NCBI RefSeq assembly: GCF_947502895.1
Contig: NZ_CANNBM010000001.1
Location: 186,001 to 250,000, forward strand
Direction of reading: 5' to 3'
DNA length: 64,000 nt
Source: an uncultured Sulfitobacter sp.
Lineage (GTDB): Bacteria > Pseudomonadota > Alphaproteobacteria > Rhodobacterales > Rhodobacteraceae
The translations under genes were made by a program, and so were the position numbers. Shown here one piece after another: positions 8,570 through 18,561 of this stretch. The notes under the pieces were generated by a model. The model had not been told where the DNA came from, ran no database searches, and was given only the letters and a program-made list of their open reading frames with translations. Positions within the stretch are counted from its first letter, which is position 1. Each line of letters begins with the position of its first letter.

Positions 8570-9256
8570 ATGCGCTATGCCCTCCTCCTCGTCCTCCTCC
8601 TCGCCTCCTGCGCCCCGTCCCGTCCGCTGACGGAAGCGGAGCGGGCGTTTGCCGCCACCATCCACGGCCCTGCGCTCGACGTGAGCAAAGTCCGCCTGCA
8701 TGACGGGGCGCCCACCCGTGCTGTCACGTTCAAACGCAAGCCGCGGCCTCGGACGACGTGTCGGGAGTTGATCTTTCCGCCCAGCCCGCCCGAAGAGAAG
8801 ATTGTAACCTCCAAACCTGCGGCGGTGGCGCTGTATAACCGTGTGCTGTTTGACAAGGACTGGTACCTCGATGACTACCTGCCCGACTACCCCGACCGCA
8901 TCGGGCTGGTCGCGGCGATGTTGCTCGCGCATGAGTTGACCCATGTCTGGCAGTGGCAAAACCGCAAGCTGACGGGGTATTCACCGCTCAAGGCAGCTAG
9001 AGAGCATCAGGTGAGTGATGATCCCTATCTGTTTGATCTCAAGGACCGCAAGTTCCTCGATTTCGGGTATGAGCAGCAAGGCTCGATCGTGGAGGAGATG
9101 GTCTGTTGCACGGCGCTGCAACCGCAAGGGGCGCGGACCAAGCGGCTGCATGCGCTGGTCAGTCAGGTGATGCCCGTCGCCCCTCTGCCCCAAAGCCCTG
9201 CATATGACGTGGGCCTGCCGTGGGACGGGGTAGACCTCAAGCGGATTTGTACGTGA
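8570..9256 (+). CDS. Lipoprotein with HExxH zinc-protease-like motif
   Basis: A 228-residue protein with a short lipoprotein signal (LLASC, Cys14 lipidated) and HELTHVWQ at residues 121-128, the zinc-binding signature of metallopeptidases and of DUF4157-like domains. A Glu-rich stretch near SIVEEMVCC could supply the third ligand. Cys64 and a Cys pair after the motif may form disulfides. It should be an envelope protein, probably anchored in the outer membrane. No peptidase family was recognised with certainty and activity is unproven. It is immediately followed by a permease gene. Confidence 0.6.
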   Translation: MRYALLLVLLLASCAPSRPLTEAERAFAATIHGPALDVSKVRLHDGAPTRAVTFKRKPRPRTTCRELIFPPSPPEEKIVTSKPAAVALYNRVLFDKDWYLDDYLPDYPDRIGLVAAMLLAHELTHVWQWQNRKLTGYSPLKAAREHQVSDDPYLFDLKDRKFLDFGYEQQGSIVEEMVCCTALQPQGARTKRLHALVSQVMPVAPLPQSPAYDVGLPWDGVDLKRICT

Positions 9257-9264
9257 GAGGGCCA

Positions 9265-9699
9265 ATGGCACAATATGCTCTTATCATGACGCTGGCAGGG
9301 ATCGGCATTCCGGTTCTGGCCGCCCTCAACGCCCAGCTGGGCGGACGCATAGGCTCCCCTGCGGCGGCAGCGACGGTGCTGTTTGTGGTGGCCTTTGCGA
9401 CCTCGCTGGTGGTTGCAACGATCACTGGTCCGCAAGGCTTCGCCCAGTTGGGCACCGCACCCAAGCATCTGTTTCTGGCGGGTGGGTTGATCGCGTTTTA
9501 TGTGCTGAGCATCACTTTCATCGCGCCGCATTTCGGCATCGGGAATGCTGTGTTCTTTGTTCTGCTGGGGCAACTTCTATCAGCGGCCCTGATAGATCAC
9601 TTTGGCCTTTTCGGCGCGCAAGTGTCACCCGTCTCGCTTACGCGGGCGGCTGGCATCGGGACAATGGCCCTCGGTGTATGGTTGACGCAACAGGCGTAA
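9265..9699 (+). CDS. YdcZ/DUF606-type small permease (DMT superfamily)
   Basis: A 144-residue protein of about five hydrophobic helices with GIGIPVLAALNAQLGGRIGSPAAAA at its start, characteristic of the DUF606/YdcZ half-size DMT transporters that probably work as dimers. The substrate is unknown. The ATG at 9265 was chosen because GAGAGGG lies upstream and the hydrophobic N-terminus starts there. It lies only 8 nt after the HExxH lipoprotein gene, so the two are probably cotranscribed, and a terminator hairpin follows. Confidence 0.75.
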   Translation: MAQYALIMTLAGIGIPVLAALNAQLGGRIGSPAAAATVLFVVAFATSLVVATITGPQGFAQLGTAPKHLFLAGGLIAFYVLSITFIAPHFGIGNAVFFVLLGQLLSAALIDHFGLFGAQVSPVSLTRAAGIGTMALGVWLTQQA

Positions 9700-9704
9700 C
9701 GCGC

Positions 9705-9736
9705 GCGGGATTTTCAAAATTCCCGCCGATTTTTTT
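9705..9736 (+). terminator. Rho-independent terminator after the YdcZ-type gene
   Basis: Imperfect inverted repeat CGGGATTTT/AAAATTCCCG followed by a run of seven T residues (9730-9736). It lies just after the stop at 9699 and before the convergent Ldh-family gene. Confidence 0.65.
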
Positions 9737-9755
9737 CGAAAACACCGCTCGCCGC

Positions 9756-10736
9756 TCAGGCGTTGGCGAGAGTTTCGATCAGCGCCCACGTCTCATCGCC
9801 AACCTCGACAGGGTCCATCGCTATTTTGTTTTGCCCCGGCATACGCGCGCCCTCATCTTGGGCGATATGATCTGCTAATGCCTGCACTTTATCTGCGAAA
9901 TCGGAACTCACCGTGGGGTCAATCAGCAGATAATACTGACCCAGATCATGCGGTGCGCCTTCTGGTGCTTTGAGCGGTTTGACGTCGCGCGATAGCACCG
10001 ACCCTGTAAGAGCTGCCGCAAGAACTTCGGCCATAAGGCCAAAGCCCCAGCCTTTGTAGCCGCCCATAGAAACCAGCGTGCCTTTGATCGCGGCGTCAGG
10101 ATCGGTTGTGGGCTTGCCCTCCGCGTCCAGCGCCCAACCTTCGGGGATGGATTGGCCCGCAGCTTTGGCCATCGTTATTTTTCCAAGTGCCACAGTGGTG
10201 GTGGACTGGTCGAATTGCATGGCAATGCCCCCCTGACCGTCAGGCACTGAAAAGGCGATAGGGTTGGTTCCTATGGCGCGCGTCTTGCCGCCCGGTGCGG
10301 CCACAATAGGCGAGGCATTGGTAAAGCCGATGCCAATCATGCCCGCCGCTGCAATCGCTTGCGTGAAATACCCCAGTGACGTGCATGTATGCGCATGGGC
10401 CACCGAAAGCGACGCCACCCCCGCCCGACGCGCCGCATCCAACGCAACAGGCAACCCGTGAGAAAATGCCGGCTGTGCAAAGCCAAATCCCGCGTCCACC
10501 ACTACAGCGGCGCTGCGCGGTGTACTGACCTGCGGCGTCACTGACCCGTTGACGCGCCCGGACCGAAGCTGCTGGCAGTAGCTCTCGACGTAGTAAAGAC
10601 CGCAAATTTTATTGCCAACGCTTTCGGCTGCGCGCACTGCGCGGGCCACTTCGGCTGCTGCAAACTCACCGGCCCCATGTGCTGTCAGCGCCCGCCGGAC
10701 GGTTTGTTCAATAAGGTCGAGAGATATCTGTGGCAT
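9756..10736 (-). CDS. Ldh family oxidoreductase (malate/L-lactate/ureidoglycolate dehydrogenase type)
   Basis: A 326-residue member of the NAD(P)-dependent Ldh_2 family, which is unrelated to classical lactate dehydrogenases. Recognisable features are the helical N-terminus (LIEQTVRRALTAHGAGEFAA), the SVAHAHTCTSLGYFTQAIAAAGMIGIGFTNASP-type stretch with the catalytic His, APGGKTRAIGTNPIAFSVP, and GGYKGWGFGLMAEVL. Relatives reduce 2-oxo acids or cyclic imines such as piperideine-2-carboxylate, and the substrate cannot be told here. The start ATG 10736 gives the standard N-terminus. The gene ends head-on with the permease gene. Confidence 0.85.
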   Translation of the reverse strand: MPQISLDLIEQTVRRALTAHGAGEFAAAEVARAVRAAESVGNKICGLYYVESYCQQLRSGRVNGSVTPQVSTPRSAAVVVDAGFGFAQPAFSHGLPVALDAARRAGVASLSVAHAHTCTSLGYFTQAIAAAGMIGIGFTNASPIVAAPGGKTRAIGTNPIAFSVPDGQGGIAMQFDQSTTTVALGKITMAKAAGQSIPEGWALDAEGKPTTDPDAAIKGTLVSMGGYKGWGFGLMAEVLAAALTGSVLSRDVKPLKAPEGAPHDLGQYYLLIDPTVSSDFADKVQALADHIAQDEGARMPGQNKIAMDPVEVGDETWALIETLANA

Positions 10737-10822
10737 CAGGCAGGCTCCGCTGAAAATTTCTGCCCCTCTCAGAGCAGGAGCAGCATTCCGCGTCAAGCCA
10801 TCCCTATTGGCGACCTCGCGCG

Positions 10823-11503
10823 TCAGCTGCCGAGCATGCCTTGATCAAGCCTGATCTGGCGATCCATGCGGGCGGCCAGTTCAAGGTTGTGGGTGGCGAT
10901 CAACGCGGACAGGCCTGTACTACGGACCAGTGCCATCAGGGCGGCAAAGACCGTTTCAGAAGTATCAGGGTCCAGATTACCAGTCGGCTCATCCGCCAAC
11001 AAAAGCTTGGGCGCATTTGCAAGCGCGCGGCAAAAGGCAACGCGCTGCTGCTCTCCCCCCGACAGGGCCGCGGGTCGGTGTGCTGCGCGCGGGGCAACGC
11101 CCACCTGATCCAGCAACCCCATTGCGCGTTTTTGTGCTGCCGCCTGTCCAACCCCATTGGCAAGCTGTGGCAGGGTGATGTTTTCGACTGCGCTGAATTC
11201 GGGCAGCAGATGGTGGAACTGATAAATAAAGCCAACCGCACTGCGGCGCACAGCCGTGCGCTGCGCATCCCGCTTTCCAGTCATATCAACACCGTCAATC
11301 GCGACAGTTCCCGCATCAGGCGTATCCAGAAGCCCCGCGATATGCAAAAGCGTTGACTTGCCTGCACCTGAGGGCGCCACCAATGCAACAACTTCGCCTT
11401 TTGCGACCTCAAGGTCGATGCCACGCAGCACAGTCACCTCATTCGGTTTGCCGTGGTTGTATGCTTTGGCAATGCCCGACAGGCGCAACACTGGATCATT
11501 CAT
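10823..11503 (-). CDS. lolD: Lipoprotein-releasing system ATPase
   Basis: LolD is the ABC ATPase driving release of outer-membrane lipoproteins from the inner membrane to LolA. The 226-residue protein has the Walker [13 protein letters not shown] signature [15 protein letters not shown] and Walker [13 protein letters not shown] in order. Its start overlaps the lolC stop by 8 nt, showing translational coupling. MacB-type ATPases are close relatives, but the adjacent LolC/E partner supports LolD. Confidence 0.92.
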   Translation of the reverse strand: MNDPVLRLSGIAKAYNHGKPNEVTVLRGIDLEVAKGEVVALVAPSGAGKSTLLHIAGLLDTPDAGTVAIDGVDMTGKRDAQRTAVRRSAVGFIYQFHHLLPEFSAVENITLPQLANGVGQAAAQKRAMGLLDQVGVAPRAAHRPAALSGGEQQRVAFCRALANAPKLLLADEPTGNLDPDTSETVFAALMALVRSTGLSALIATHNLELAARMDRQIRLDQGMLGS

Positions 11504-12782
11504 AGCGCAGTGCCTCGACAGGGTTCATACGGGCCGCACGGCGCGCCGGAAAAATGGTCACAACAAATGACAGGCCAAGCGACAGGCCAACAGCAGACAT
11601 GACATCGCCGAATTCCAGCTTGGCGGGCAGGAAATAAATTCCCCTGATTGACGGGTCCCATGCATTGCCCCCCGACAGCCAGTTCACCATACCGAATATC
11701 TGATCCACATAGAGTGCAAACAGGCAGCCGAAGAGCACGCCCAGCGCCGTGCCGATAATACCCGTGAAAGCCCCACAGATAAAAAATACCCGCAGAATTG
11801 ATCCCTCTGACAAACCCATGGTGCGCAGGATACCAATGTCGCGACCTTTGTTCTTTACCAGCATAATCAGGCCAGACACGATGTTCATCGCTGCGATCAA
11901 CACCAGAATCGACAAGATCACAAACATCACATTATCCTCGATATCCAGCGCGCTGAGAAAGCCTGACGATGCCTCGCGCCATGTCCAGATCAGCGCCGTA
12001 TCCCCAGCAGCTGCAAGAATATCAGGCCCCAACCTGTCCACGCTGTCAGGGTCGGCAACCATAACTTCAAGCTCGTTCACCGCCCCTTCGGAGTTGAAGT
12101 AGCTCTGTGCCTCGGCCAAGGGAAGATAGGCCCGCGTGCGGTCGATGTCATACCGGCCGGCAGTAAAGATATACGTCACCTCATAGGCGTTCACACGCGG
12201 GCTGGTGCCAAAGGCGGTCTTGACCCCGTCGGGCGAGATCAGTCGTATCAAATCACCTACTTGCGCCCCCAGACTGCGCGCCACACCCGAGCCAATCGCA
12301 ATCCCGTCTCCGAACTGTGCAATGTCGCCCTGCGCCGTCTGCGGGTTGGCAATACGCGGGATGGTGTTCAGGTTCTCGGCTGTGATCCCGTAGACCTCCA
12401 TCCCCGCATTATTGCCCTGAAACGTCGCCATAACCTGACCGCGCACAATGGGCGCCACGCGCGTCACACCATCAACGGCCCCAATGGCGGCGGCCAGCGT
12501 GTCGTAATCGCGGATGTTGCGATCAATCGCGCCATTGGGCTGGACCACACCCATCTCATAGACAGTGACATGGGCGTTAGCGCCCAGAATTGTGTCCACA
12601 AACTCTGCCCGAAAGCCCGATCGCACAGCGAGTGTCGCAATCAACGCAAAGACAGCCAGCGTGATACCGATCAGGCTGATCCACGTCATCGTGCTCACCC
12701 CGCCCTCGGCGCGGCGGGCACGCAAATAGCGCCAAGCGATCATCCATTCAAACGGGGCAAAGGGGGGTGTTCTGGCGGCCAT
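11496..12782 (-). CDS. lolC: Lipoprotein-releasing system permease LolC/LolE
   Basis: A 428-residue inner-membrane permease with one N-terminal helix ([20 protein letters not shown]), a long periplasmic domain, and three C-terminal helices beginning [37 protein letters not shown]. That is the FtsX/LolC topology. It pairs with LolD downstream. Alphaproteobacteria usually have one LolC/E-type protein acting as a homodimer. The ATG at 12782 was chosen because it begins the conserved [15 protein letters not shown] segment; an in-frame ATG lies at 12830. Confidence 0.92.
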   Translation of the reverse strand: MAARTPPFAPFEWMIAWRYLRARRAEGGVSTMTWISLIGITLAVFALIATLAVRSGFRAEFVDTILGANAHVTVYEMGVVQPNGAIDRNIRDYDTLAAAIGAVDGVTRVAPIVRGQVMATFQGNNAGMEVYGITAENLNTIPRIANPQTAQGDIAQFGDGIAIGSGVARSLGAQVGDLIRLISPDGVKTAFGTSPRVNAYEVTYIFTAGRYDIDRTRAYLPLAEAQSYFNSEGAVNELEVMVADPDSVDRLGPDILAAAGDTALIWTWREASSGFLSALDIEDNVMFVILSILVLIAAMNIVSGLIMLVKNKGRDIGILRTMGLSEGSILRVFFICGAFTGIIGTALGVLFGCLFALYVDQIFGMVNWLSGGNAWDPSIRGIYFLPAKLEFGDVMSAVGLSLGLSFVVTIFPARRAARMNPVEALRYE

Positions 12783-12858
12783 TTCGGTCCTTGCGTCAGC
12801 AGGTTTTGCGCAAGGTGAGGCTTTGCGCACAAAGGGTCAAGGCGGCATTGCGCATATC

Positions 12859-13356
12859 TTATGCTGTTTCCCGCCGCCGCCTGAATGGCGCACGCACCAA
12901 CCCTGCAATCAGCCCCACACCCAAGCCCCCCAGCACAAATCCTACGCCTGCAAAACTCAGGCCTGCAAAACTGAGGGGAACCGCTGGCTTATAGGCCTGC
13001 CAAGCGGCCTGTGCGATCTCTGGGTCGGTAAAACGGGCGGCATGGTAGGCCCGCATGAACGGCCCCTGCCCCTGCAGCACAGCCAGATCGGACTGCAGCC
13101 GCGCATGGCGGGTGATGGAGCGGGCCATATCAGCCCCGCGTCGTTCCAGAAATGCTGTGCCTTGCATTTGCGCCAATGCTTCTTCGCGGCTCAGATCAGA
13201 AGCAGCGGCAGAGGCGTCAAAATCTGCCACAACCTGTCCCAGCGCATCCACCGCTCCGCCCAATCGCTGCAAATATTGCTGCGAATACTCAGGAAATTGT
13301 GAAGTTGTTGCTGCCCCGAACAGACCACCTGCCAATGCCATGCTGCGCAAAATCAT
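12859..13356 (-). CDS. DUF2937 membrane protein
   Basis: A 165-residue protein with a hydrophobic N-terminus (MALAGGLFGAATTSQFPEYSQQYLQRLGGA) and a C-terminal membrane segment (SFAGVGFVLGGLGVGLIAGLV) ending in Arg-rich residues. A helical, charged, probably periplasmic middle lies between. This matches DUF2937, whose function is unknown. The start overlaps the upstream serine-hydrolase stop by 4 nt (ATGA), so both are translated from one message. Confidence 0.7.
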   Translation of the reverse strand: MILRSMALAGGLFGAATTSQFPEYSQQYLQRLGGAVDALGQVVADFDASAAASDLSREEALAQMQGTAFLERRGADMARSITRHARLQSDLAVLQGQGPFMRAYHAARFTDPEIAQAAWQAYKPAVPLSFAGLSFAGVGFVLGGLGVGLIAGLVRAPFRRRRETA

Positions 13357-14306
13357 CTGTCGTACACTACCTCAACCAATGCCGTATCGAGGGCGCGCAT
13401 CGCGTCCCAGTCAATGCACTTATCATAGACCGCGACCGCGCTCCATTCCCCTTTCCAGATGACCGCATAGGCGCCTGCATCCAGCCGGAAAGGCAAACAC
13501 CACAGGCCAAAATGCCAAAAGTTACGATGAACCGCCACGCGGCGTTCGAACATTCCAAGGCCGTATTGCGCGCCGCCGCCTACATCCACGCGCAAGGCAG
13601 CGGGCGCACCCTTTGCATATGCGCCCTGTGGCCCGAACCAATGATAGTGAAAACGTGCATATTCTCGCGCGCTCATCTTCCAGCCGCCCCATGGCAGCAT
13701 TCCGCCCATTACATCCGAGGCGCGTGCGCCCTGCACCCCAGCAGGATCAAGCGCGCGCTGCTGGCAGGCCTGCTCGTAAGAGACGCCCAAAGCAACCTCT
13801 ATCATTTCACCCAGAACTGCATAGTTTTCGTTGTTGTATTGATATGTCCCTGCCCCGTCGCGTCTGCGGTTCAGCGCGGTCTCGGTCACAATCCGTTTGC
13901 GCGGTACAGTCGACGTCACCCACATAGCTGTCAGGCCTTGGGTACTGTCCGGCATCAGTCCAGAGTGGTGGCCAATCAGATCGGCAACGGTAATACCGTC
14001 ATGCCCGAAACCCAGCACCTCTGCACTGGTGGTTTGCGCGTTCCAGAGGCCCTCGTCGATCAGCGATGCCGCGCAAACGGCTGTAATCGCTTTGCTCAGG
14101 CTTGCCATCTCGACGGGTGTATCCGCATTGCGCGAAGCACTCACAACTGCACCTTTATGCATCACAACCAATCCAGGAGTGGGTATCTGATGTGCCTGTG
14201 ACCAGCGATCGAATGCAGCCTGTAGCCCAACCGCCGTATCCGCAGGCTGTGCCGTCGCGGCCCCGACGAAGAGCGCCCAAAGGGCAGCGATGAGCAAGCT
14301 TTTCAT
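13353..14306 (-). CDS. Exported beta-lactamase/penicillin-binding-like serine hydrolase
   Basis: A 317-residue protein with a cleavable signal peptide (ending near ATAQPA). It has the class C serine hydrolase motifs SLSK (nucleophile Ser, general-base Lys) and YNN in YQYNNENYAVLG. This family includes D-aminopeptidases, esterases and class C beta-lactamases; the sequence does not tell them apart. It should act in the periplasm. It is coupled to the DUF2937 gene. Confidence 0.82.
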   Translation of the reverse strand: MKSLLIAALWALFVGAATAQPADTAVGLQAAFDRWSQAHQIPTPGLVVMHKGAVVSASRNADTPVEMASLSKAITAVCAASLIDEGLWNAQTTSAEVLGFGHDGITVADLIGHHSGLMPDSTQGLTAMWVTSTVPRKRIVTETALNRRRDGAGTYQYNNENYAVLGEMIEVALGVSYEQACQQRALDPAGVQGARASDVMGGMLPWGGWKMSAREYARFHYHWFGPQGAYAKGAPAALRVDVGGGAQYGLGMFERRVAVHRNFWHFGLWCLPFRLDAGAYAVIWKGEWSAVAVYDKCIDWDAMRALDTALVEVVYDR

Positions 14307-14344
14307 ACCCGCAGCCTGACCATGTGCAAGACCCGATGCAACTG

Positions 14345-15511
14345 CTACCTCGGCGTCAAACGCAGCAAACGCCCGTCTGAATTATCAAGGATCAGAATTG
14401 CGCCATCGCGGTCAATCTCGACATCGCGCACGCGGATCTCCCCGTCCAGAAATCGCTCTTCGCCCACCACACGGTCGCCTTCCAGCACCAGCCGCACCAG
14501 CCCTCCCGGATTTAGCGATGCAGCCAGCACATCGCCCTGCCAGTCGGCAAACATATCGCCGCTGTAAAAAGCAAAGCCGCCGGGCGCGATAACAGGATCC
14601 CAATAGTAGCGCGGTTCGGTAAAACTATCAGCACGCGCCTTGCCACTGCCCACGGGTGCGCCGCTATAATTCACACCGTAACTCACCACCGGCCAGCCAT
14701 AGTTTGCTCCCCGTTCGATCAGGTTCAGCTCGTCACCTCCTGCGGGTCCATGCTCTAGCGTCCAAAGTGTGCCATCCGAGGGGCGTATGGCAGCACCCTG
14801 CACATTCCGGTGTCCCAGCGACCAGACTTCATTGCCAAACGGGTTCTCCTCAGCCGCTTCACCTTCAAGCGTGACCCGCACGACCTTGCCATAAGTCTTG
14901 TCCACGTCTTGCGCAAACTGCCGCTCGCGGTTGGAGAAATGCTCACCCGTGGTGATGAACAAATAGCGGCCTTGCGGCACCACACGCGCGCCGAAATGCA
15001 TCGCATTTGGCGAAGGCGGGTTCTGAACGAACACATCCCGCATTTCGCTAAGCTCTGTGCCATCCGCACTCAGCACAGCGCGGGCCGCTGCAGTCGCCGA
15101 TTGCCGCCCGCCCATCGGTTTTGCGTATGTCAGGAAAATTATGCGACTGCTTGCGAAGTCCTCGGCCAGTGCAACATCCAGCAGGCCACCCTGACGTTGG
15201 GCGAGAACCTGCGGCACACCCGCAATCGGTGGCCCCGCACGACCATCACGTACCAGACGCAACGCGCCCGACCGCTCGGTCACCAGATAACCACCATCGG
15301 GCAGCACTGCTATGCCCCAAGGCGTATCAAGCCCGTCAGCCAACACTTCGACTTGCAACTGAATACCGCTGTCTTGCGCAGGTGCGCGGGTCTGCATGGG
15401 CCAGGCTGGCGTGAACTGGGGCGCATTCTTGTTCCCCTGCTCTACGCCTTGCGCACATGCCGCTGCTGCCAGCAGGGCAAAGCCTACGACTGAAATCAGG
15501 TATCTCTTCAT
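14345..15511 (-). CDS. PQQ-dependent aldose sugar dehydrogenase-like six-bladed beta-propeller protein
   Basis: A 388-residue exported protein, with Cys19 in LLAAAACAQG a possible lipobox, belonging to the soluble glucose/sorbosone dehydrogenase fold. Visible blocks are LDTPWGIAVLPDGGYLVTERSGALRLV near the start of the propeller, the GGLLDVALAEDF turn, HFGARVVPQGRYLFITTGEH, and EHGPAGGDELNLIERGANYGWP. Relatives oxidise sugars in the periplasm with PQQ and calcium. No PQQ synthesis genes are in the window. The start has GGAGGA 7 nt upstream. Confidence 0.85.
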   Translation of the reverse strand: MKRYLISVVGFALLAAAACAQGVEQGNKNAPQFTPAWPMQTRAPAQDSGIQLQVEVLADGLDTPWGIAVLPDGGYLVTERSGALRLVRDGRAGPPIAGVPQVLAQRQGGLLDVALAEDFASSRIIFLTYAKPMGGRQSATAAARAVLSADGTELSEMRDVFVQNPPSPNAMHFGARVVPQGRYLFITTGEHFSNRERQFAQDVDKTYGKVVRVTLEGEAAEENPFGNEVWSLGHRNVQGAAIRPSDGTLWTLEHGPAGGDELNLIERGANYGWPVVSYGVNYSGAPVGSGKARADSFTEPRYYWDPVIAPGGFAFYSGDMFADWQGDVLAASLNPGGLVRLVLEGDRVVGEERFLDGEIRVRDVEIDRDGAILILDNSDGRLLRLTPR

Positions 15512-15587
15512 GGCACATCCTCCAACAACGCACGACTAAGGATGGCGCAAAACGATGCGAGGTCCACCCCGCACCGTATCATATCAG

Positions 15588-16940
15588 TCAGATTCCGCGC
15601 ACGGTCAGACCTTGGTAGATTTGCGCAATGCGCTCGACGGCCTGTTCGGGCGGCAGCTCCTCGCTCTCGCCCGTGCGGCGCGAGGTCAACTCGACCACAC
15701 CATTCTTGAGCCCGCGCGGACCCACAGTGATCCGCCAAGGCAGACCAATCAGGTCCATCGTCGCAAACTTACCGCCCGCTCGCTCGTTACGATCGTCATA
15801 AAGCGGCTCAAGACCCAGCGCTGTCAGGCTGTCATAAAGCGCCTGACAGGCCGCATCCGCTTCCTCGTCGCCCTGCTTGAGGTTTACAATTCCACAATGG
15901 AAGGGCGTTACACCCTCGGGCCAGATGATGCCCTTGTCATCATGGCTGGCCTCGATGATCGCACCCAGCAGGCGGCTCACCCCGATGCCGTGGCTGCCCA
16001 TGTGCACAGGCACAACCTTGCCGTCAGGGCCTTGCACGGTGGCGCCCATTGCTTCCGAATATTTGGTCCCAAAGTAGAAAATCTGCCCCACTTCGATACC
16101 GCGTGCAACGCGGCGGCGCTCCTCTGGGACTTGCTCGAACAGGGCCGCGTCATGCGTTTCGTCCGTGCGGGCGTATTTAGTAGTGAACTCTTCCATGATG
16201 GCTGCGCACTCGGCATGACTGTCATAGTCAATCGCGCGGTCGCCAAACCGCAGATCAGTCACGGCGCTGTCATAGAAAACCTCTGACTCGCCCGTCTCGG
16301 CCAACACCAGAAATTCATGCGTGTCATCGCCACCAATCGGGCCACTGTCCGCACGCATCGGAATTGCTTGCAGACCCATCCGTTCATAGGTGCGCAGATA
16401 GCTGACGAGGTGGCGGTTATAGGCGTGCAGCGCGTCTTCTTTGGTCAGGTCAAAGTTATACCCGTCTTTCATGAAAAACTCGCGCCCGCGCATGACGCCG
16501 AAACGCGGGCGCATCTCGTCGCGGAACTTCCACTGGATGTGGTAAAGTGTCAGGGGCAGGTCTTTGTAGCTACCCACATGGGAGCGGAAGATGTCGGTAA
16601 TCATCTCCTCGTTGGTGGGACCGTACAGCATATCGCGGCCCTGACGGTCCTTGATGCGCAGCATTTCCTCGCCGTAGTCGTCATAGCGCCCGCTTTCGCG
16701 CCACAAATCGGCAGGTTGCAATGTAGGCATCAGCATCGGCACGTGCCCCGCGCGCATCTGCTCTTCATGCACGATGTTTTCCAGCTTGCGCAGCACCTTA
16801 AAACCCATCGGCAACCACGAGTATATGCCAGCGGCGTTTTGCTTGATCATGCCGGCACGCAGCATGTAGCGGTGGCTGACAATTTGCGCCTCCGCAGGTG
16901 TCTCTTTCAAAACAGGCAGAAAATATCGGCTCAAACGCAT
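15588..16940 (-). CDS. proS: Prolyl-tRNA synthetase, short alphaproteobacterial form
   Basis: ProS charges tRNA-Pro. The 450-residue protein has the class II motif 2/3 regions ([28 protein letters not shown] and [13 protein letters not shown]) and the C-terminal anticodon-binding domain. It lacks the editing insertion found in the longer gammaproteobacterial ProS, as is normal for alphaproteobacteria, where editing is done in trans. The N-terminus [23 protein letters not shown] is typical. It lies in the same orientation as lolC-lolD further downstream. Confidence 0.95.
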   Translation of the reverse strand: MRLSRYFLPVLKETPAEAQIVSHRYMLRAGMIKQNAAGIYSWLPMGFKVLRKLENIVHEEQMRAGHVPMLMPTLQPADLWRESGRYDDYGEEMLRIKDRQGRDMLYGPTNEEMITDIFRSHVGSYKDLPLTLYHIQWKFRDEMRPRFGVMRGREFFMKDGYNFDLTKEDALHAYNRHLVSYLRTYERMGLQAIPMRADSGPIGGDDTHEFLVLAETGESEVFYDSAVTDLRFGDRAIDYDSHAECAAIMEEFTTKYARTDETHDAALFEQVPEERRRVARGIEVGQIFYFGTKYSEAMGATVQGPDGKVVPVHMGSHGIGVSRLLGAIIEASHDDKGIIWPEGVTPFHCGIVNLKQGDEEADAACQALYDSLTALGLEPLYDDRNERAGGKFATMDLIGLPWRITVGPRGLKNGVVELTSRRTGESEELPPEQAVERIAQIYQGLTVRGI

Positions 16941-17012
16941 GGGGGTAAACTCCTGAAAACGGCTACACCGTCCCTAGTCCAAACCATACCACGATACAAT
17001 ATGCCCATGTCT

Positions 17013-17055
17013 CTTGGCCTTAAATCCTCTGGGGTGTTTGAGGGGCTAGCCCCTC
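17013..17055. repeat. Dispersed palindromic intergenic repeat, copy A
   Basis: Begins CTTGGCCTTAAATCCTC and ends in a 16-bp perfect palindrome GAGGGGCTAGCCCCTC (17040-17055) that touches the pepT stop codon. Copy B at 53597-53637 shares CTTGGCC(A/T)TAAATCCTC and also ends in a palindrome. Repeats like this at gene ends are common in Rhodobacteraceae, as recalled. Confidence 0.55.
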
Positions 17056-18298
17056 ACTCCACAGCAGCCACCGCGCGCTGCGCAAGACGCAGGGCCACTT
17101 CGGTCGCCTTGCCCATATCCTGTACCGATATCCATTCCAGCGGTCCGTGAATCTCCTGCATTCCGGTAAAGATGTTCGGACATGGCAACCCCATTTCCGT
17201 CAGACGCGAGCCATCGGTGCCGCCGCGGATCGGTATTGATACAGGCTTTAGCCCCACATCGCGCACCGCAGCATGGGCCAGCTTTACGGGCGTCATGTCT
17301 TTTTCCAGCCAATAGCGCATGTTGCGATATTGCGGCGTGATCTCGCAGGTGATCTGCGCGCGCGGCTCGCTGAGGGCCACCAGCTCACAGACAGCACGCA
17401 GGATTTCGCCCTTTTTGGCCAGCCCCTCACGCTCGAAATCCCGCAAGATGAAACCGATACGCACTTCTGCTGCACCCCCCGATATATCCGTCGCGTGGAT
17501 AAACCCCTGCGTGCCGCTGGTGGTCTCGGGCGTCATGTTCTTTTGCGGCAGCGTGTCGATGATCCGCGCAGCCAGATGCATCGCGTTCACCAGCTTGCCC
17601 TTTGCCCACCCGGGATGGATCGACACTCCCTTGACGGTCACAATCCCCCGATCCGCCGAAAATGTCTCATGCTCGACCTCGCCGGGTTTGGAGCCATCGA
17701 AGGTATAGGCAAAGTCGCAGGCCATATCATCGGGCAGACGCGGATCAACCCCGCGACCAATCTCTTCGTCAGGCGTAAACGCAATACGGATTTCACCATG
17801 CGGTATTTCAGGATGCGCCAGCAGATGCCGCGCCGCCGTCATGATGATGGCAACGCCTGCCTTGTCATCACCGCCCAAAAGGGTCGTGCCCGAAGCCGTG
17901 ATCAGGTCATGGCCGACACATTCTGCAAGATGCGGCGAGATATCAGGCCCCAGCCTGCGCTCGGGCGCATCCGGAAAGGTGATATCGCCGCCGTTGTACC
18001 CTTTGATCACACGCGGCTTTACGCCGGTCGCATTGAACTGTGGCGCGGTATCAACATGGGCGCAAAGCCCCATGACAGGACCGTCCACCGTTGCAGGAAT
18101 GGTTGCCAGCACAACTCCGTAATCTGTCAACGTGACATCCGACGCGCCCATCGCTTTCAGCTCGTCGCTCAACATATTGCTCAGATCCAGCTGGCAGGCC
18201 GTTGATGGCTGGCTGCCACTGTTTTCATCTGATTGGGTGTCAATCGCGGCGTACCGCGTCAGGCGATCTTCGAGTTCGGCGTCGAATAGGGTGCGCAT
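17054..18298 (-). CDS. pepT: Peptidase T (tripeptidase)
   Basis: A 414-residue M20-family zinc aminopeptidase that removes N-terminal residues from tripeptides in the cytoplasm. Motifs are GLCAHVDTAP (first zinc ligand region), LLGGDDKAGVAIIM (bridging Asp), IAFTPDEEIGRG (catalytic Glu) and IRGGTDGSRLTEMGLPCPNIFTG near the C-terminus. The start at 18298 gives the standard N-terminus; an in-frame ATG at 18316 adds six residues. The stop lies inside a palindromic repeat. Confidence 0.92.
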   Translation of the reverse strand: MRTLFDAELEDRLTRYAAIDTQSDENSGSQPSTACQLDLSNMLSDELKAMGASDVTLTDYGVVLATIPATVDGPVMGLCAHVDTAPQFNATGVKPRVIKGYNGGDITFPDAPERRLGPDISPHLAECVGHDLITASGTTLLGGDDKAGVAIIMTAARHLLAHPEIPHGEIRIAFTPDEEIGRGVDPRLPDDMACDFAYTFDGSKPGEVEHETFSADRGIVTVKGVSIHPGWAKGKLVNAMHLAARIIDTLPQKNMTPETTSGTQGFIHATDISGGAAEVRIGFILRDFEREGLAKKGEILRAVCELVALSEPRAQITCEITPQYRNMRYWLEKDMTPVKLAHAAVRDVGLKPVSIPIRGGTDGSRLTEMGLPCPNIFTGMQEIHGPLEWISVQDMGKATEVALRLAQRAVAAVE

Positions 18299-18561
18299 GA
18301 GGCATGCTCCGGTCATTTATGTGTCTTGCAATAGGGTGCCGCACCACGCGGCGCTGTCAAGCAACTGTCCAGTGTCCAAGAGGCATTTTGCCGACGCTGA
18401 ACGCTTGGCATCCGATCGCGACCATTTTACGACAGATTTTAGGTCATCCGCGTGTCACGCTTCCTTTTGCGCAATGACTTGATTGCGTGGCAAAACACGT
18501 CTTGTCCGCTGGCGCATCCTGAGCGACGCCATTTAGTTTGGCGGGTCTGGATACACGCTGC

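Noticed and set aside
13152..14201. Plus-strand open frame of 349 codons opposite the serine hydrolase
   Set aside because: Its protein is rich in Cys, His and Arg with no motif, while the minus strand has a signal peptide and SxxK/YxN motifs.
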